Assembly: GCA_902616245.1 (NCBI GenBank)
Contig: CACMSB010000002.1
Location: forward strand, 62,001 to 126,000
DNA length: 64,000 nucleotides
Direction: 5' to 3'
Source of the DNA: an uncultured Pelagibacteraceae bacterium
GTDB lineage: Bacteria > Pseudomonadota > Alphaproteobacteria > Pelagibacterales > Pelagibacteraceae
The notes below the pieces were generated by a model. That model made no database searches. It was not told where the DNA came from and saw only the letters and a program-made list of their open reading frames with translations. Below, piece by piece: positions 9,533-17,914 of the stretch. Each line of letters starts with the position of its first letter. Position 1 is the first letter of the stretch. The position numbers and the translations under genes were made by a program.

Positions 9533-10123
9533 TTAATAATAAAATGTAGCTATGCAGCCTAATAAAAGCGCTGACATAACATAATTGAACCATTTAATAA
9601 ATTTCTCATTTGTCGCGAATTTTCTCATAAATTTACCAATTAAAGTCCAGAATAAGATACTAAATATAGCAAAGAAAAAGGCAGAAGTTAGGAGCCAGAA
9701 AGAATAAGTAAAAAAGTTATCTCCAGATTCGATATAAGTTGATACTGCAATAATAGCAACGATTACTCCTTTAGGATTTAAGAATTGAAAAAGAAATGTT
9801 TCTATAAATTTAACAGGTTCTAATTTTTCTTTTTGATTTGATGATTTAGAAAATGAAATTCTGTAAGCCAAATAAACTAAAAATGCAGACCCTGTAAAAA
9901 CTAAAATCTTTTGAATTATTGGATATAATTTAAAAACATTAATTAACCCAAAATTGACTAAAGATAGCATTGAGGTAAAACCAAATATAACACCTAACAT
10001 TAGAGGTATAGTTTTTTTTACTCCATGATTAAAACCTGAATGAGATGCAACAATATTATTTGGGCCAGGTGAGCAACTGGTAACAAAAAAAAATAAACTT
10101 AATGATAATAGTTCTGGATGCAT
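9533..10123 (-). CDS. LysE/RhtB family amino-acid exporter
   Basis: A 196-residue inner-membrane protein with about six hydrophobic segments. The N-terminal SCSPGPNNIVASHSGFNHG is the conserved LysE/RhtB family motif, and the second half has FLNPKGVIVAI, another family signature. Such proteins export amino acids or small metabolites. The exported compound cannot be predicted. It begins immediately after csaA (no gap) and ends 2 bases before acnA, so it sits in a continuous minus-strand run. Confidence 0.88.
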   Translation of the reverse strand: MHPELLSLSLFFFVTSCSPGPNNIVASHSGFNHGVKKTIPLMLGVIFGFTSMLSLVNFGLINVFKLYPIIQKILVFTGSAFLVYLAYRISFSKSSNQKEKLEPVKFIETFLFQFLNPKGVIVAIIAVSTYIESGDNFFTYSFWLLTSAFFFAIFSILFWTLIGKFMRKFATNEKFIKWFNYVMSALLLGCIATFYY

Positions 10124-10465
10124 TTAAGCAATTGGTAATCCATTCTCTGCTTCTTGAGATGGATGAACTAAAGTTACTCTACCTTGTGCATCTATAGCTC
10201 CTAGAATTAATACTTGCGAAACAACTCCAGCAATATTTTTTTCTGCAAAATTACAAACACCAATTACTTGTTTTCCTTTAAGATTCTCTTCATTGTAATA
10301 ATGAGTAATTTGAGCTGAAGATTGTTTTATCCCTATTTTTTCTCCAAAATCAACTTCTACAACTAATGAAGGTTTTCTTGCTTTTTCATTTTTTCTTACA
10401 GAGATAATTGTTCCTAATCTAATATCGACTTTGTCAAAGTCTTCATACGTAATTTGTTCTTTCAT
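10124..10465 (-). CDS. csaA: CsaA-like tRNA-binding domain protein
   Basis: A 113-residue protein made of a single tRNA-binding OB fold. The blocks DKVDIRLGTIISV, ARKPSLVVEVDFG, GIKQSSAQIT and the C-terminal SQVLILGA match CsaA, a homodimeric protein proposed to be an export-related chaperone or structured-RNA binder. Normal length. The start lies only 25 bases from the divergent argE start, so the two promoters must overlap. Confidence 0.88.
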   Translation of the reverse strand: MKEQITYEDFDKVDIRLGTIISVRKNEKARKPSLVVEVDFGEKIGIKQSSAQITHYYNEENLKGKQVIGVCNFAEKNIAGVVSQVLILGAIDAQGRVTLVHPSQEAENGLPIA

Positions 10466-10490
10466 AAATTTAATATATAATGATTTGTAA
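10466..10490. promoter_or_regulatory. Very short divergent promoter between csaA and argE
   Basis: Only 25 AT-rich bases separate two divergent ATG codons. A TATAAT match on the plus strand at 10476-10481 lies 9 bases before the argE ATG, which would give a nearly leaderless argE mRNA. On the minus strand a TATATT-like element lies in the same bases. No Shine-Dalgarno sequence is visible for either gene. Promoter assignment is by eye. Confidence 0.4.
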
Positions 10491-11678
10491 ATGAGTACAG
10501 AAAATAATCCTGATAAAATTTATAAAGATTCAATAAGAATATTGACAGATTTGATTGCTTTCAAAACTATTTCTGGAAACGATAATAATAGTCTCATTAA
10601 TTATTGTGATGATATTTTAAAAAATTTAGGAGCAACTTCATTTAGAATTTTTGATGGTGATAAAAAAAGAGTAAATCTTTTTTCTTCTTTAAAATCTAAA
10701 AATGGAAATGGTAAAAAACCGATTATTCTTTCAGGTCATACAGATGTAGTCCCAGTTTCAAAAGGCTGGTCTACTGATCCATTTGTTGCAACTATAAAAA
10801 ATGAGAAATTATTTGGGAGAGGTTCTTGTGATATGAAAGGTTTTATTGCATGTGCTTTAGCATATGCTCCTGTATTTAAAGAAAATAATTTAGACAGAGA
10901 TATTCACTTTTCATTTACATTCGATGAAGAAACCGCATGCATCGGCGCACCATTATTAATAAAAGAATTAAAAAAAAGAGATATTAAAGATGGAATTTGC
11001 ATAATTGGTGAACCAACCAATATGAAAATCATTGATGCCCATAAAGGTATGAATGAATATACAATTCACTTTGGAGGTTTAGCTGGTCATAGTTCTAAAC
11101 CAGGCCAAGGTGTTAATGCAGTTGAATATGCATCGAGGTATGTGAACAAATTATTAGAAATTAGATCTAAACTAAAAGATAGAGCACCTAAAGATTGTAT
11201 ATTTAATCCACCATATTCTACATTATCAATTGGTGGAGTTTCAGGTGGTATAGCTCATAATGTTATCGCTGATAAATGTAAAGTTGAATGGGAAACTAGA
11301 CCGGTTGTCAGAGAAGATGGAGATTTTGTAAATCAAATAATAGACGATTATGTTGATAAAGAATTATTGCCAGAAATGAAAAAAGTTTTTTCAGATGCTT
11401 ATATTAAAAAAGAAATTATAGGTGAAGTAGTTGGATTTAATAGATTGAACGATTCCGAGGCTTGTGAATTTGTTTCTAGTATAACTGGTGACAATTCAAG
11501 AGAAGCTGTTTCATTTGGAACAGAGGCTGGACTCTTTCAAGAAGTTGGTATTAGTACTGTAGTTTGTGGACCAGGTTCCATTGAACAGGCTCATAAAATT
11601 GATGAATATATAGAACTTAGTGAATTAAAGAAATGTCTAGAATTTTTAAAAGGTGTAAAAGATAAATCTATAAATTAA
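10491..11678 (+). CDS. argE: Acetylornithine deacetylase (M20 family)
   Basis: A 395-residue M20 metallohydrolase that most likely removes the acetyl group from N-acetylornithine in arginine synthesis. Zinc-site motifs are visible: SGHTDVVPV (His, Asp), GRGSCDMKGFIA (bridging Asp), FDEETACIGAP (catalytic Glu pair), GEPTNM and GPGSIEQAHKIDE (His). GRGSCDMKG is typical of ArgE rather than DapE. Agmatinase and an aldehyde dehydrogenase are nearby, so a role in a broader arginine-related set is possible. A DoeB-type deacetylase is less likely because DoeB belongs to the AstE-like family, not M20. Confidence 0.85.
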   Translation: MSTENNPDKIYKDSIRILTDLIAFKTISGNDNNSLINYCDDILKNLGATSFRIFDGDKKRVNLFSSLKSKNGNGKKPIILSGHTDVVPVSKGWSTDPFVATIKNEKLFGRGSCDMKGFIACALAYAPVFKENNLDRDIHFSFTFDEETACIGAPLLIKELKKRDIKDGICIIGEPTNMKIIDAHKGMNEYTIHFGGLAGHSSKPGQGVNAVEYASRYVNKLLEIRSKLKDRAPKDCIFNPPYSTLSIGGVSGGIAHNVIADKCKVEWETRPVVREDGDFVNQIIDDYVDKELLPEMKKVFSDAYIKKEIIGEVVGFNRLNDSEACEFVSSITGDNSREAVSFGTEAGLFQEVGISTVVCGPGSIEQAHKIDEYIELSELKKCLEFLKGVKDKSIN

Positions 11679-13108
11679 TTCCAACCACCTACAGATTTAA
11701 CTTCTAAAAATTCAAGCAATCCTTCTTTACCTGCTTCTCTTCCAATTCCAGAATGTTTGAAACCTCCAAAAGGTGCATCAACTGCAATACCAGCACCATT
11801 TACATCAACCATTCCAGATCTAAGTTTTCTGGCAACTCTTTGTACTTTTTCCTTATCTTGAGTTTGAACATAGTTTGTTAATCCATAATCAGTATCATTT
11901 GCAATTCTAATTGCCTCTTCTTCAGTTTCAAATGGAATAACAGATAAAACAGGACCAAATATTTCTGTTCTTGCAATTTCCATTTCATTTTTTACATCTG
12001 CAAAGACTGTCGGTTTTACATAATAACCATCATTTAATCCGTTTGGTTTTCCAATTCCACCTGCAACTAATTTTGCTCCTTCATCTATTCCTTTTTGAAT
12101 TAAACCTTGAATTTTATTGAATTGAGTTTCAGAAATTACAGGACCAATATGCTCTCCATTTTTATTTGGATCATCTACTTTAAATTCATTTGCGTATTTT
12201 CTCAGTCTTTCTATTGCTTCATTATATATTGATTTTTCAACAAGCATTCTTGTAGGAGCATTACATGATTGTCCTGAATTTCTAAAACATCTAAATGCAC
12301 CTCTTTCAATTGCTTCACCGTCAGCATCTTTAAATATAATATTTGCACCTTTTCCTCCTAGCTCCAGACTTAATCTTTTAAAGTCCTTTGCAGCATTTTG
12401 GGAAATTAAAGCCCCTGCTCTTGTAGAGCCGGTGAATGAAATCATATTTACATCTGGGTGACTTGTTAATGCATCTCCAGTTATTTCCCCATCTCCATTA
12501 ACTAAATTAAAAACACCTTTTGGAAATTTTGCTTCATCTATTAACTCAGCTATGATCATCGCCGATAAAGGTGCTAGTTCTGAAGGTTTTAAAATCATAG
12601 TACAACCAGAGGCCAATGCAGGAATGACTTTTAAAGTAACTTGATTTATTGGCCAGTTCCACGGTGTTATTAATGCGCACACACCTTTAGGCTCATATAT
12701 TATTCTTTGATTTTTTGCATGATCTCCCAAAGGTTTTTCGAATTCAAATTCTTTTAGATAACGAATAAAAGATTTTGTATGACTCGCGCCAGTTCCTGTT
12801 TGTAGTTTTGACGCAAAATCTTTTGGCGCTCCCATCTCTTGAATAATTGCATCTGTAATATCATTCCATCTTTTTTTATATAATGAATAAAATACTTCTA
12901 ATAATGACAATCTTTCCTCTTTAGAGGTAAATCCCCAAGTTTTAAAAGCTTCTTTAGCTGCTAAAACTGCATCATTGACGTCCTCCTTACTACCTAAGGA
13001 AATTACTGCACAATTTTTTTCTGTTGCTGGATTTATGACCTCAATATCTTTTGGGTTTTTTGGAGGAACCCATGAACCATTAATATAAAAATTTCTCTTT
13101 TCAATCAT
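11675..13108 (-). CDS. NAD(P)-dependent aldehyde dehydrogenase
   Basis: A 477-residue aldehyde dehydrogenase. Motifs: TPWNWPINQVTLKVIPAL (cofactor binding), the catalytic Glu in LELGGKGANI, the catalytic Cys in NSGQSCNAPTR and FGPVLSVIPFE. It oxidizes an unidentified aldehyde to the acid. It follows agmatinase on the same strand (20-base gap), so 4-aminobutanal or 4-guanidinobutanal-type substrates are plausible (inference). A clear paralogue of the same length lies at 37527-38960. The end overlaps the convergent argE stop by 4 bases. Confidence 0.92.
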   Translation of the reverse strand: MIEKRNFYINGSWVPPKNPKDIEVINPATEKNCAVISLGSKEDVNDAVLAAKEAFKTWGFTSKEERLSLLEVFYSLYKKRWNDITDAIIQEMGAPKDFASKLQTGTGASHTKSFIRYLKEFEFEKPLGDHAKNQRIIYEPKGVCALITPWNWPINQVTLKVIPALASGCTMILKPSELAPLSAMIIAELIDEAKFPKGVFNLVNGDGEITGDALTSHPDVNMISFTGSTRAGALISQNAAKDFKRLSLELGGKGANIIFKDADGEAIERGAFRCFRNSGQSCNAPTRMLVEKSIYNEAIERLRKYANEFKVDDPNKNGEHIGPVISETQFNKIQGLIQKGIDEGAKLVAGGIGKPNGLNDGYYVKPTVFADVKNEMEIARTEIFGPVLSVIPFETEEEAIRIANDTDYGLTNYVQTQDKEKVQRVARKLRSGMVDVNGAGIAVDAPFGGFKHSGIGREAGKEGLLEFLEVKSVGGWN

Positions 13109-13128
13109 GCGCGCAAATTATCCTTTCT

Positions 13129-14082
13129 TCATGATTTTGCAAATAAATTTGTTAATTCATAAACAATTGTTGCTGCAGCTAGAGAGGTTACTTCTGCATG
13201 GTCATAAGCAGGTGCAACTTCAACTACATCTGCAGAAATCAAATTTAAACCTGATAAACCCCTGAGGACGTTTACCATTTCTCTTGTGCTCATTCCGGCA
13301 ATTTCAGGTGTTCCTGTGCCTGGTGCAAATGCTGGATCTAATACATCAATATCAATGGACAAATATAATGCATTATCACCTACTCTATTTTTTATTCTTT
13401 CAACAATTTTATCAATACCATCTGTTTGAAATTCATCACAATGAATAATTTTAAATCCAAAGCTTTCATCATTTTTTATATCATCTCTGCTATAAAGTGG
13501 ACCTCTTATACCAACATGCATAGAGGCATCATCTAAAAATAAATTTTCCTCACGAGCTCTTCTAAATGGAGTGCCATGGGTATATGGTGCTCCAAAGTAG
13601 GTATCCCAGGTATCTAAATGGGCATCAAAATGAACAAGTGATACAGGTCCATTATTCTTTTTATTGGCTGCCCTAAGTAAAGGCACAGCAATTGTGTGAT
13701 CTCCTCCAAGGCTTATTATTCCTCCAACTTTATTTAATAAATCAGTTGCTCCTACTTCAATTTGTTTGATGGCTTCATCAATATTAAATGGATTACAAGT
13801 AATGTCACCTGCATCTGCAACTTGTTGTACTTTGAATGGTTCTACATCATAATTAGGATGATAATTAGTCCTTAAATGTCTAGATGCTTGTCTAATACTT
13901 TGTGGGCCAAATCTTGCACCTGGTCTATAACTTGTTCCTGAATCAAATGGAACTCCGACAACAGCAACATCACAACTTTCTACATCTCTTAGCTCAGGTA
14001 ATCTTGCAAATGTTGAAGGGCCCGCATATCTTGGCACTTCCGTGCCACTAACAGGCTGAATAGGTTTTTTAGACTTTGTCAT
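13129..14082 (-). CDS. speB: Agmatinase-family ureohydrolase
   Basis: A 317-residue manganese ureohydrolase that splits urea from agmatine or a related guanidino acid. All metal ligands are visible: GGDHTIAVP, DAHLDTWDT and SIDIDVLDPAFAPGTG. The insertion-free length and the EIAGMSTREM motif fit the agmatinase/guanidinobutyrase/guanidinopropionase branch. The substrate cannot be fixed from motifs; the following aldehyde dehydrogenase gene would also fit a 4-guanidinobutyrate route. The ATG overlaps the stop of a small upstream membrane ORF as ATGA. Confidence 0.87.
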   Translation of the reverse strand: MTKSKKPIQPVSGTEVPRYAGPSTFARLPELRDVESCDVAVVGVPFDSGTSYRPGARFGPQSIRQASRHLRTNYHPNYDVEPFKVQQVADAGDITCNPFNIDEAIKQIEVGATDLLNKVGGIISLGGDHTIAVPLLRAANKKNNGPVSLVHFDAHLDTWDTYFGAPYTHGTPFRRAREENLFLDDASMHVGIRGPLYSRDDIKNDESFGFKIIHCDEFQTDGIDKIVERIKNRVGDNALYLSIDIDVLDPAFAPGTGTPEIAGMSTREMVNVLRGLSGLNLISADVVEVAPAYDHAEVTSLAAATIVYELTNLFAKS

Positions 14083-14213
14083 TTTAGTAATAAGAATATT
14101 ATTAGAATGATCCAGAAAAAGGGATAATAGAAATATATGTATTTTTTTGCAAACATCTTAGGCACTGACTCATGATCTCTATTTATATTTTTTTTTCTTT
14201 TTCTTTTTTTCAT
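14079..14213 (-). CDS. Putative 44-residue single-span membrane microprotein
   Basis: A short reading frame not otherwise annotated. It begins MKKRKRKKNINRDHE and ends with a hydrophobic span (YFYYPFFWIILIIFLLL) followed by Lys and TGA. The stop overlaps the agmatinase ATG in the classic ATGA arrangement, which suggests translational coupling. A basic N terminus plus one C-terminal span is a plausible tail-anchored topology. No family is recognised. The poly-Lys start comes from an A-rich stretch, so chance cannot be excluded; it fills most of the only gap above 150 bases in this half of the window. Confidence 0.5.
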   Translation of the reverse strand: MKKRKRKKNINRDHESVPKMFAKKYIYFYYPFFWIILIIFLLLK

Positions 14214-14266
14214 TAAATAAATCCTATCACATTCATATTATATCTAATATCATCAAAATTATTAAA

Positions 14267-14998
14267 ATGAGATACATTATATTAATATTTCTATTATTTT
14301 TTAATTTTTCTTATGTAAATGCAGATGCAATATATAATTTGATTAAAATTCCTAATTTAGAAGTTCATAAGGTTGATAATTTAAATGGTATCAAATATTT
14401 GGTATCGAAAAGAGGTTTTGTAATAGGTGATACAAATAATATTAAATGTAACGGCATAAATAGTAGTGATTTGGATCGTGAATTTAATACAATTCAAAAT
14501 AATCTGAGAGATTATAACTCAAATTTTTTAAGGAAAATAAATTTGAAATTTGTAGTTCTTTGCAAAAACTTGGAAATTTCAGGCATTAATACAGGAGGTA
14601 TACCAGATAATAAATTCAGAACTTTAATCTTAGACTTAACATTTAACCAAAACTATTTCGAAAGAATGATCCATCATGAAATATTTCATATGATTGATAA
14701 CAGTTTTCCTGAGCTTTTTAAAAAAAATAAATGGAGTGAACTTAATAATAAAGATTTTTCTTACGCATCATGTTCTACATGCACTGATTTATTAGGTTTA
14801 GATTTAGAAATTACAAAAGGCTTTTTAACAGAATATTCAATGAGCACAGCTGAAGAAGATATGGCTGAAATTTATTCATTATTAAAAACAAACTTTAAAG
14901 AAATAGATTTATTAATTAAAAAAGATAATATTTTAACTAAGAAGAAAAATTTCCTAATTAAAGGTCTTAAAGAAATAGATGAAAAGTTTATTTTTTGA
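14267..14998 (+). CDS. Secreted metallopeptidase-like protein (HExxH)
   Basis: A 243-residue protein with a signal peptide (MRYIILIFLLFFNFSYVNA, probable cleavage near Ala20). A zinc-peptidase signature HHEIFHMID lies near residue 138, with a possible third ligand (Glu) in the downstream EEDMAEIYSLL. This layout resembles small putative zinc-binding metallopeptidases found in alphaproteobacteria. The protein is probably periplasmic; the substrate is unknown. The next gene starts on the base after its stop, suggesting co-expression with a peptidyl-prolyl isomerase, which would fit a shared role in envelope protein turnover (inference). Confidence 0.65.
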   Translation: MRYIILIFLLFFNFSYVNADAIYNLIKIPNLEVHKVDNLNGIKYLVSKRGFVIGDTNNIKCNGINSSDLDREFNTIQNNLRDYNSNFLRKINLKFVVLCKNLEISGINTGGIPDNKFRTLILDLTFNQNYFERMIHHEIFHMIDNSFPELFKKNKWSELNNKDFSYASCSTCTDLLGLDLEITKGFLTEYSMSTAEEDMAEIYSLLKTNFKEIDLLIKKDNILTKKKNFLIKGLKEIDEKFIF

Positions 14999-15646
14999 AT
15001 GATAAAAAAAATTAAACCATCGCTATCTGAAAAAATATTATTTATTTTTCTAATTCTGATTATTATTTTAACTTTAGGCTCATTTTATCTATTAAATAAT
15101 AAATGTCTTTTAGTAAAAAAAATTGATTTAAATAACTTTAAATTTAAAGATAAACAAAATATTGCAATTATGGAAGTTGAATGCGGTAAGGTTCTAATAG
15201 AGTTAGATCCAAACATTTCACCAAAAGCTGTAAATCGATTTAAGAAGTTAATAAATAAAGGTTCCTATAATGGTTCAGCTTTTTATCGAGTAATAGAAAA
15301 TACTTTAATACAAGCTGGAGATATTGAATATGGAAATATATCTAATATAAATTATTCTAAAGTAGGAACTGGTAAGTCTGGTTTAGGAATAATTAAATCT
15401 GAGCTCAGTGATAATTTTTTATTTAATGCTGGTTCTGTTGCTTTTGCTAGAAAAGAAAAGTTTAATACAGAAGATAGTGAATTTTTTATCACTTTAATTG
15501 ATATTCCAATATATCAAGGTGAATATACTCCAATTGGAAGGGTGATTGCTGGGATGGACTCTTTAAAAAAAATTAAAGTAGGAAATAAATCAACTTATGT
15601 ATTAAAACCTGATTATATTAAAAGTCTGAAGTTATTAGTTAACTAG
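14999..15646 (+). CDS. Membrane-anchored peptidyl-prolyl cis-trans isomerase (cyclophilin)
   Basis: A 215-residue protein with an N-terminal membrane span (ILFIFLILIIILTLGSFYLL) and a cyclophilin domain. Visible family features are LIELDPNISPKAVNRFKKLINKGSYNGSAFYRVIENTLIQAGD and SEFFITLIDIP; the active-site region FYRVIENTLIQAGD is close to the usual FHRVIPGFMIQGGD. It probably folds proteins on the periplasmic face. The start abuts the metallopeptidase-like gene, and the end overlaps the convergent FadJ-like gene by 12 bases. Confidence 0.85.
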   Translation: MIKKIKPSLSEKILFIFLILIIILTLGSFYLLNNKCLLVKKIDLNNFKFKDKQNIAIMEVECGKVLIELDPNISPKAVNRFKKLINKGSYNGSAFYRVIENTLIQAGDIEYGNISNINYSKVGTGKSGLGIIKSELSDNFLFNAGSVAFARKEKFNTEDSEFFITLIDIPIYQGEYTPIGRVIAGMDSLKKIKVGNKSTYVLKPDYIKSLKLLVN

Positions 15647-17857
15647 TGGTTTTCCATTAGATAATGTGTGTTTAATTCTATCTTGGGTTTTACTTGTCTC
15701 AATTAATTTCATAAAAGCATCTAACTCTAATTTAAACAACTGATCTTCTGTAAGAGTTTTATCTATAGTTGTATCTCCACCACTTAAAACATTTGCTAGC
15801 TCTGTACCAACCATCATTCCATGATCTAATATAATTTTATCGTTATACAGTTTTTCTAACATACCAACCATTTTGTCTTTTAAAGATTTGCCAGATAAAT
15901 TAAATGTGCATTCTTTTGGAGGAGTAAATTCTTTATTTTGATTCAAAATTTTTCTAGCTTCATTTAATAAACTATTTCTACTCATAATTTTTTTGTTTTC
16001 AGGGATTAAATACTTTAGAGGTTCAGCTTCAACTGGAGATGTTGCAGTTTTTGCATAACCAATGATATCAAAAACTTTTAAAGGCGCAAAATCTGGATCA
16101 TTTTTTGCCTCTTCTGTTTGAGACCATCTCCATAACATTTCTTTACATCCTCCTCCGGCTGGAACTAAACCAACCAATGTTTCAACTAATCCAACAACAA
16201 TATTTGTATGCGACGCAACAAAGTTACTTTGAACTAAAACTTCAAAACCCCCTCCAAGTGTAAGACCTGATGGTGCTGAAACTACTGGAAATTTTGAGTA
16301 TTTTAAGTGTTTGCATGTTTCTTGAAAATAACCGACAAATTTTTCTATTGATTTAAAGTCACCTTTATCAGCAAAATTCATAGTATATGTTAAATTAACA
16401 CCAGCAGAAAACTGCATACTTTCATTAATAATTATCAATGGTTTGTCTGTAGCATTTTTTAAAGAGTCCATTGAGTCGTAATCTAAAGCGTTTGCTTTGG
16501 TTGTAAATTCGACAATGTTAAATTCAGGAAATCTATAAATTTCAGCAGAATTATTTTTATCAAGTTTAAGGGCTCTCGGTTTAATTTTTCCCAAAGTTTC
16601 AATTTGAGTATATTGTTGTCTCTCGCCATAAAAATTTTCATCTTTAGATTTTGATAAATTTTCTAAAAATTCATTTCCTTCAAAATTATCAATTTTTTGA
16701 AAAAAATTATTAACTCCAATTTCTTTTAACATTTCAAAAGGCCCTCTAGACCAGTTGAAGCCAAGTCTCATTGCTTCATCGATGTCGTTAAACTTATCTG
16801 TAATACCTGGAACTAATGAAGAAGAATATTTTATTATTTTAGAAATTACTGACCAAGCATAATCTCCATATTTATCTCCACGATTAATTAATTTTTTTAA
16901 ATCAACTTTTTCAGATTTAATATCTATTTTTTTTGAGGGAGAATATTCCCCAGTTTCAAGATTGATGGCCTCTAAAATTTTCTTACCACCCTCCTTATTC
17001 ATTCTATAAAATCCGCCTTTTCCTTTTCTACCAGTATATCCAGTTTCTATTAATTTTTTTACAAGTGGCATTTCTCTTGCTACAGGTTGGAATGGATCGC
17101 TTTCAGGTAATTCTTTAATAAAACTTTTTAATACATCTGCCATTAAATCAATACCAATTAGGTCGTACAATCCAAATACTCCAGTTTTAGGTATACCCAT
17201 TGGTCTGCCAAAGACAGCGTCGGCCTCTTCTATACTGAGTTTCATTTTAAATGCTTCTGTCATTGCAATTTGCATTGCATAAACTCCAATTCTATTACCT
17301 AAAAATCCTGGAGTGTCATTACAGATAATTGCACCTTTACCTAAGTCTATTTCACAAAAGTCTTTTAAAAGTTTAACTTTATCTAAATCACTTTCATTAC
17401 TTTTTACTATTTCCAGTAAATCCATGTATCTAACAGGATTAAAGAAGTGAGTTATGCAGAAATCCTTTTTGTCTTGATCAGATAATTTTTCTGATAGAAC
17501 ACTTATTGGAATAGATGAAGTATTAGATGAAACAACAGATTCTTTTTTTCTATGTTTAAAAATTTTTTCATAAATATTATGTTTTATATCTATTCTTTCT
17601 ACAACAGCTTCTACAATCCAATCTGCATTCGAAACCACATCAAAGTTTTCTTCAATGTTTCCTACGTGGATATTATTTAATTTTGATTTATCTATTAATA
17701 AAGGAGGTCTAGATTTTCCTATTCTCTCTTTAGCCTTTTGACTAATTTCTGTAGTTAAATCCAACAAAGTGACAGGAACATTTGCATTACACAAATGTGC
17801 AGCTATACCGCTCCCCATTGTTCCAGAACCAATTACAACTACATTATTTATTTTCAT
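15635..17857 (-). CDS. 3-hydroxyacyl-CoA dehydrogenase/enoyl-CoA hydratase fusion
   Basis: A 740-residue bifunctional beta-oxidation protein. Unlike E. coli FadB/FadJ, the dehydrogenase comes first: the NAD motif VVIGSGTMGSGIAAHL is at residues 7-22, followed by SNTSSIPIS, THFFNPVRYMDLLEIV and DTPGFLGNRIGVY. A second dehydrogenase-type helical domain follows near 330-390. The enoyl-CoA hydratase/isomerase-like domain is C-terminal (about 440-660), with SAPSGLTLGGGFE and VGLVPAGGG as its oxyanion-region motifs. This order is seen in many alphaproteobacteria. It would handle short or medium acyl-CoA oxidation in the cytoplasm. Full length. Confidence 0.9.
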   Translation of the reverse strand: MKINNVVVIGSGTMGSGIAAHLCNANVPVTLLDLTTEISQKAKERIGKSRPPLLIDKSKLNNIHVGNIEENFDVVSNADWIVEAVVERIDIKHNIYEKIFKHRKKESVVSSNTSSIPISVLSEKLSDQDKKDFCITHFFNPVRYMDLLEIVKSNESDLDKVKLLKDFCEIDLGKGAIICNDTPGFLGNRIGVYAMQIAMTEAFKMKLSIEEADAVFGRPMGIPKTGVFGLYDLIGIDLMADVLKSFIKELPESDPFQPVAREMPLVKKLIETGYTGRKGKGGFYRMNKEGGKKILEAINLETGEYSPSKKIDIKSEKVDLKKLINRGDKYGDYAWSVISKIIKYSSSLVPGITDKFNDIDEAMRLGFNWSRGPFEMLKEIGVNNFFQKIDNFEGNEFLENLSKSKDENFYGERQQYTQIETLGKIKPRALKLDKNNSAEIYRFPEFNIVEFTTKANALDYDSMDSLKNATDKPLIIINESMQFSAGVNLTYTMNFADKGDFKSIEKFVGYFQETCKHLKYSKFPVVSAPSGLTLGGGFEVLVQSNFVASHTNIVVGLVETLVGLVPAGGGCKEMLWRWSQTEEAKNDPDFAPLKVFDIIGYAKTATSPVEAEPLKYLIPENKKIMSRNSLLNEARKILNQNKEFTPPKECTFNLSGKSLKDKMVGMLEKLYNDKIILDHGMMVGTELANVLSGGDTTIDKTLTEDQLFKLELDAFMKLIETSKTQDRIKHTLSNGKPLVN

Positions 17858-17914
17858 AAAGAAGGTTTCTTATATTAAATTGAGACTGAGTAGGAAATAA
17901 AATAAATGTCATAA

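Noticed and set aside
9531..9593. Upstream extension of acnA to the start at 9593.
   Set aside because: The 21 extra residues are unlike aconitases and would overlap the LysE-family gene; the ATG at 9530 gives a normal N terminus.
10491..11678. M20 hydrolase as the DoeB deacetylase of ectoine breakdown.
   Set aside because: DoeB belongs to the AstE-like family; this protein has ArgE-type M20 motifs and lies far from the doeA gene.
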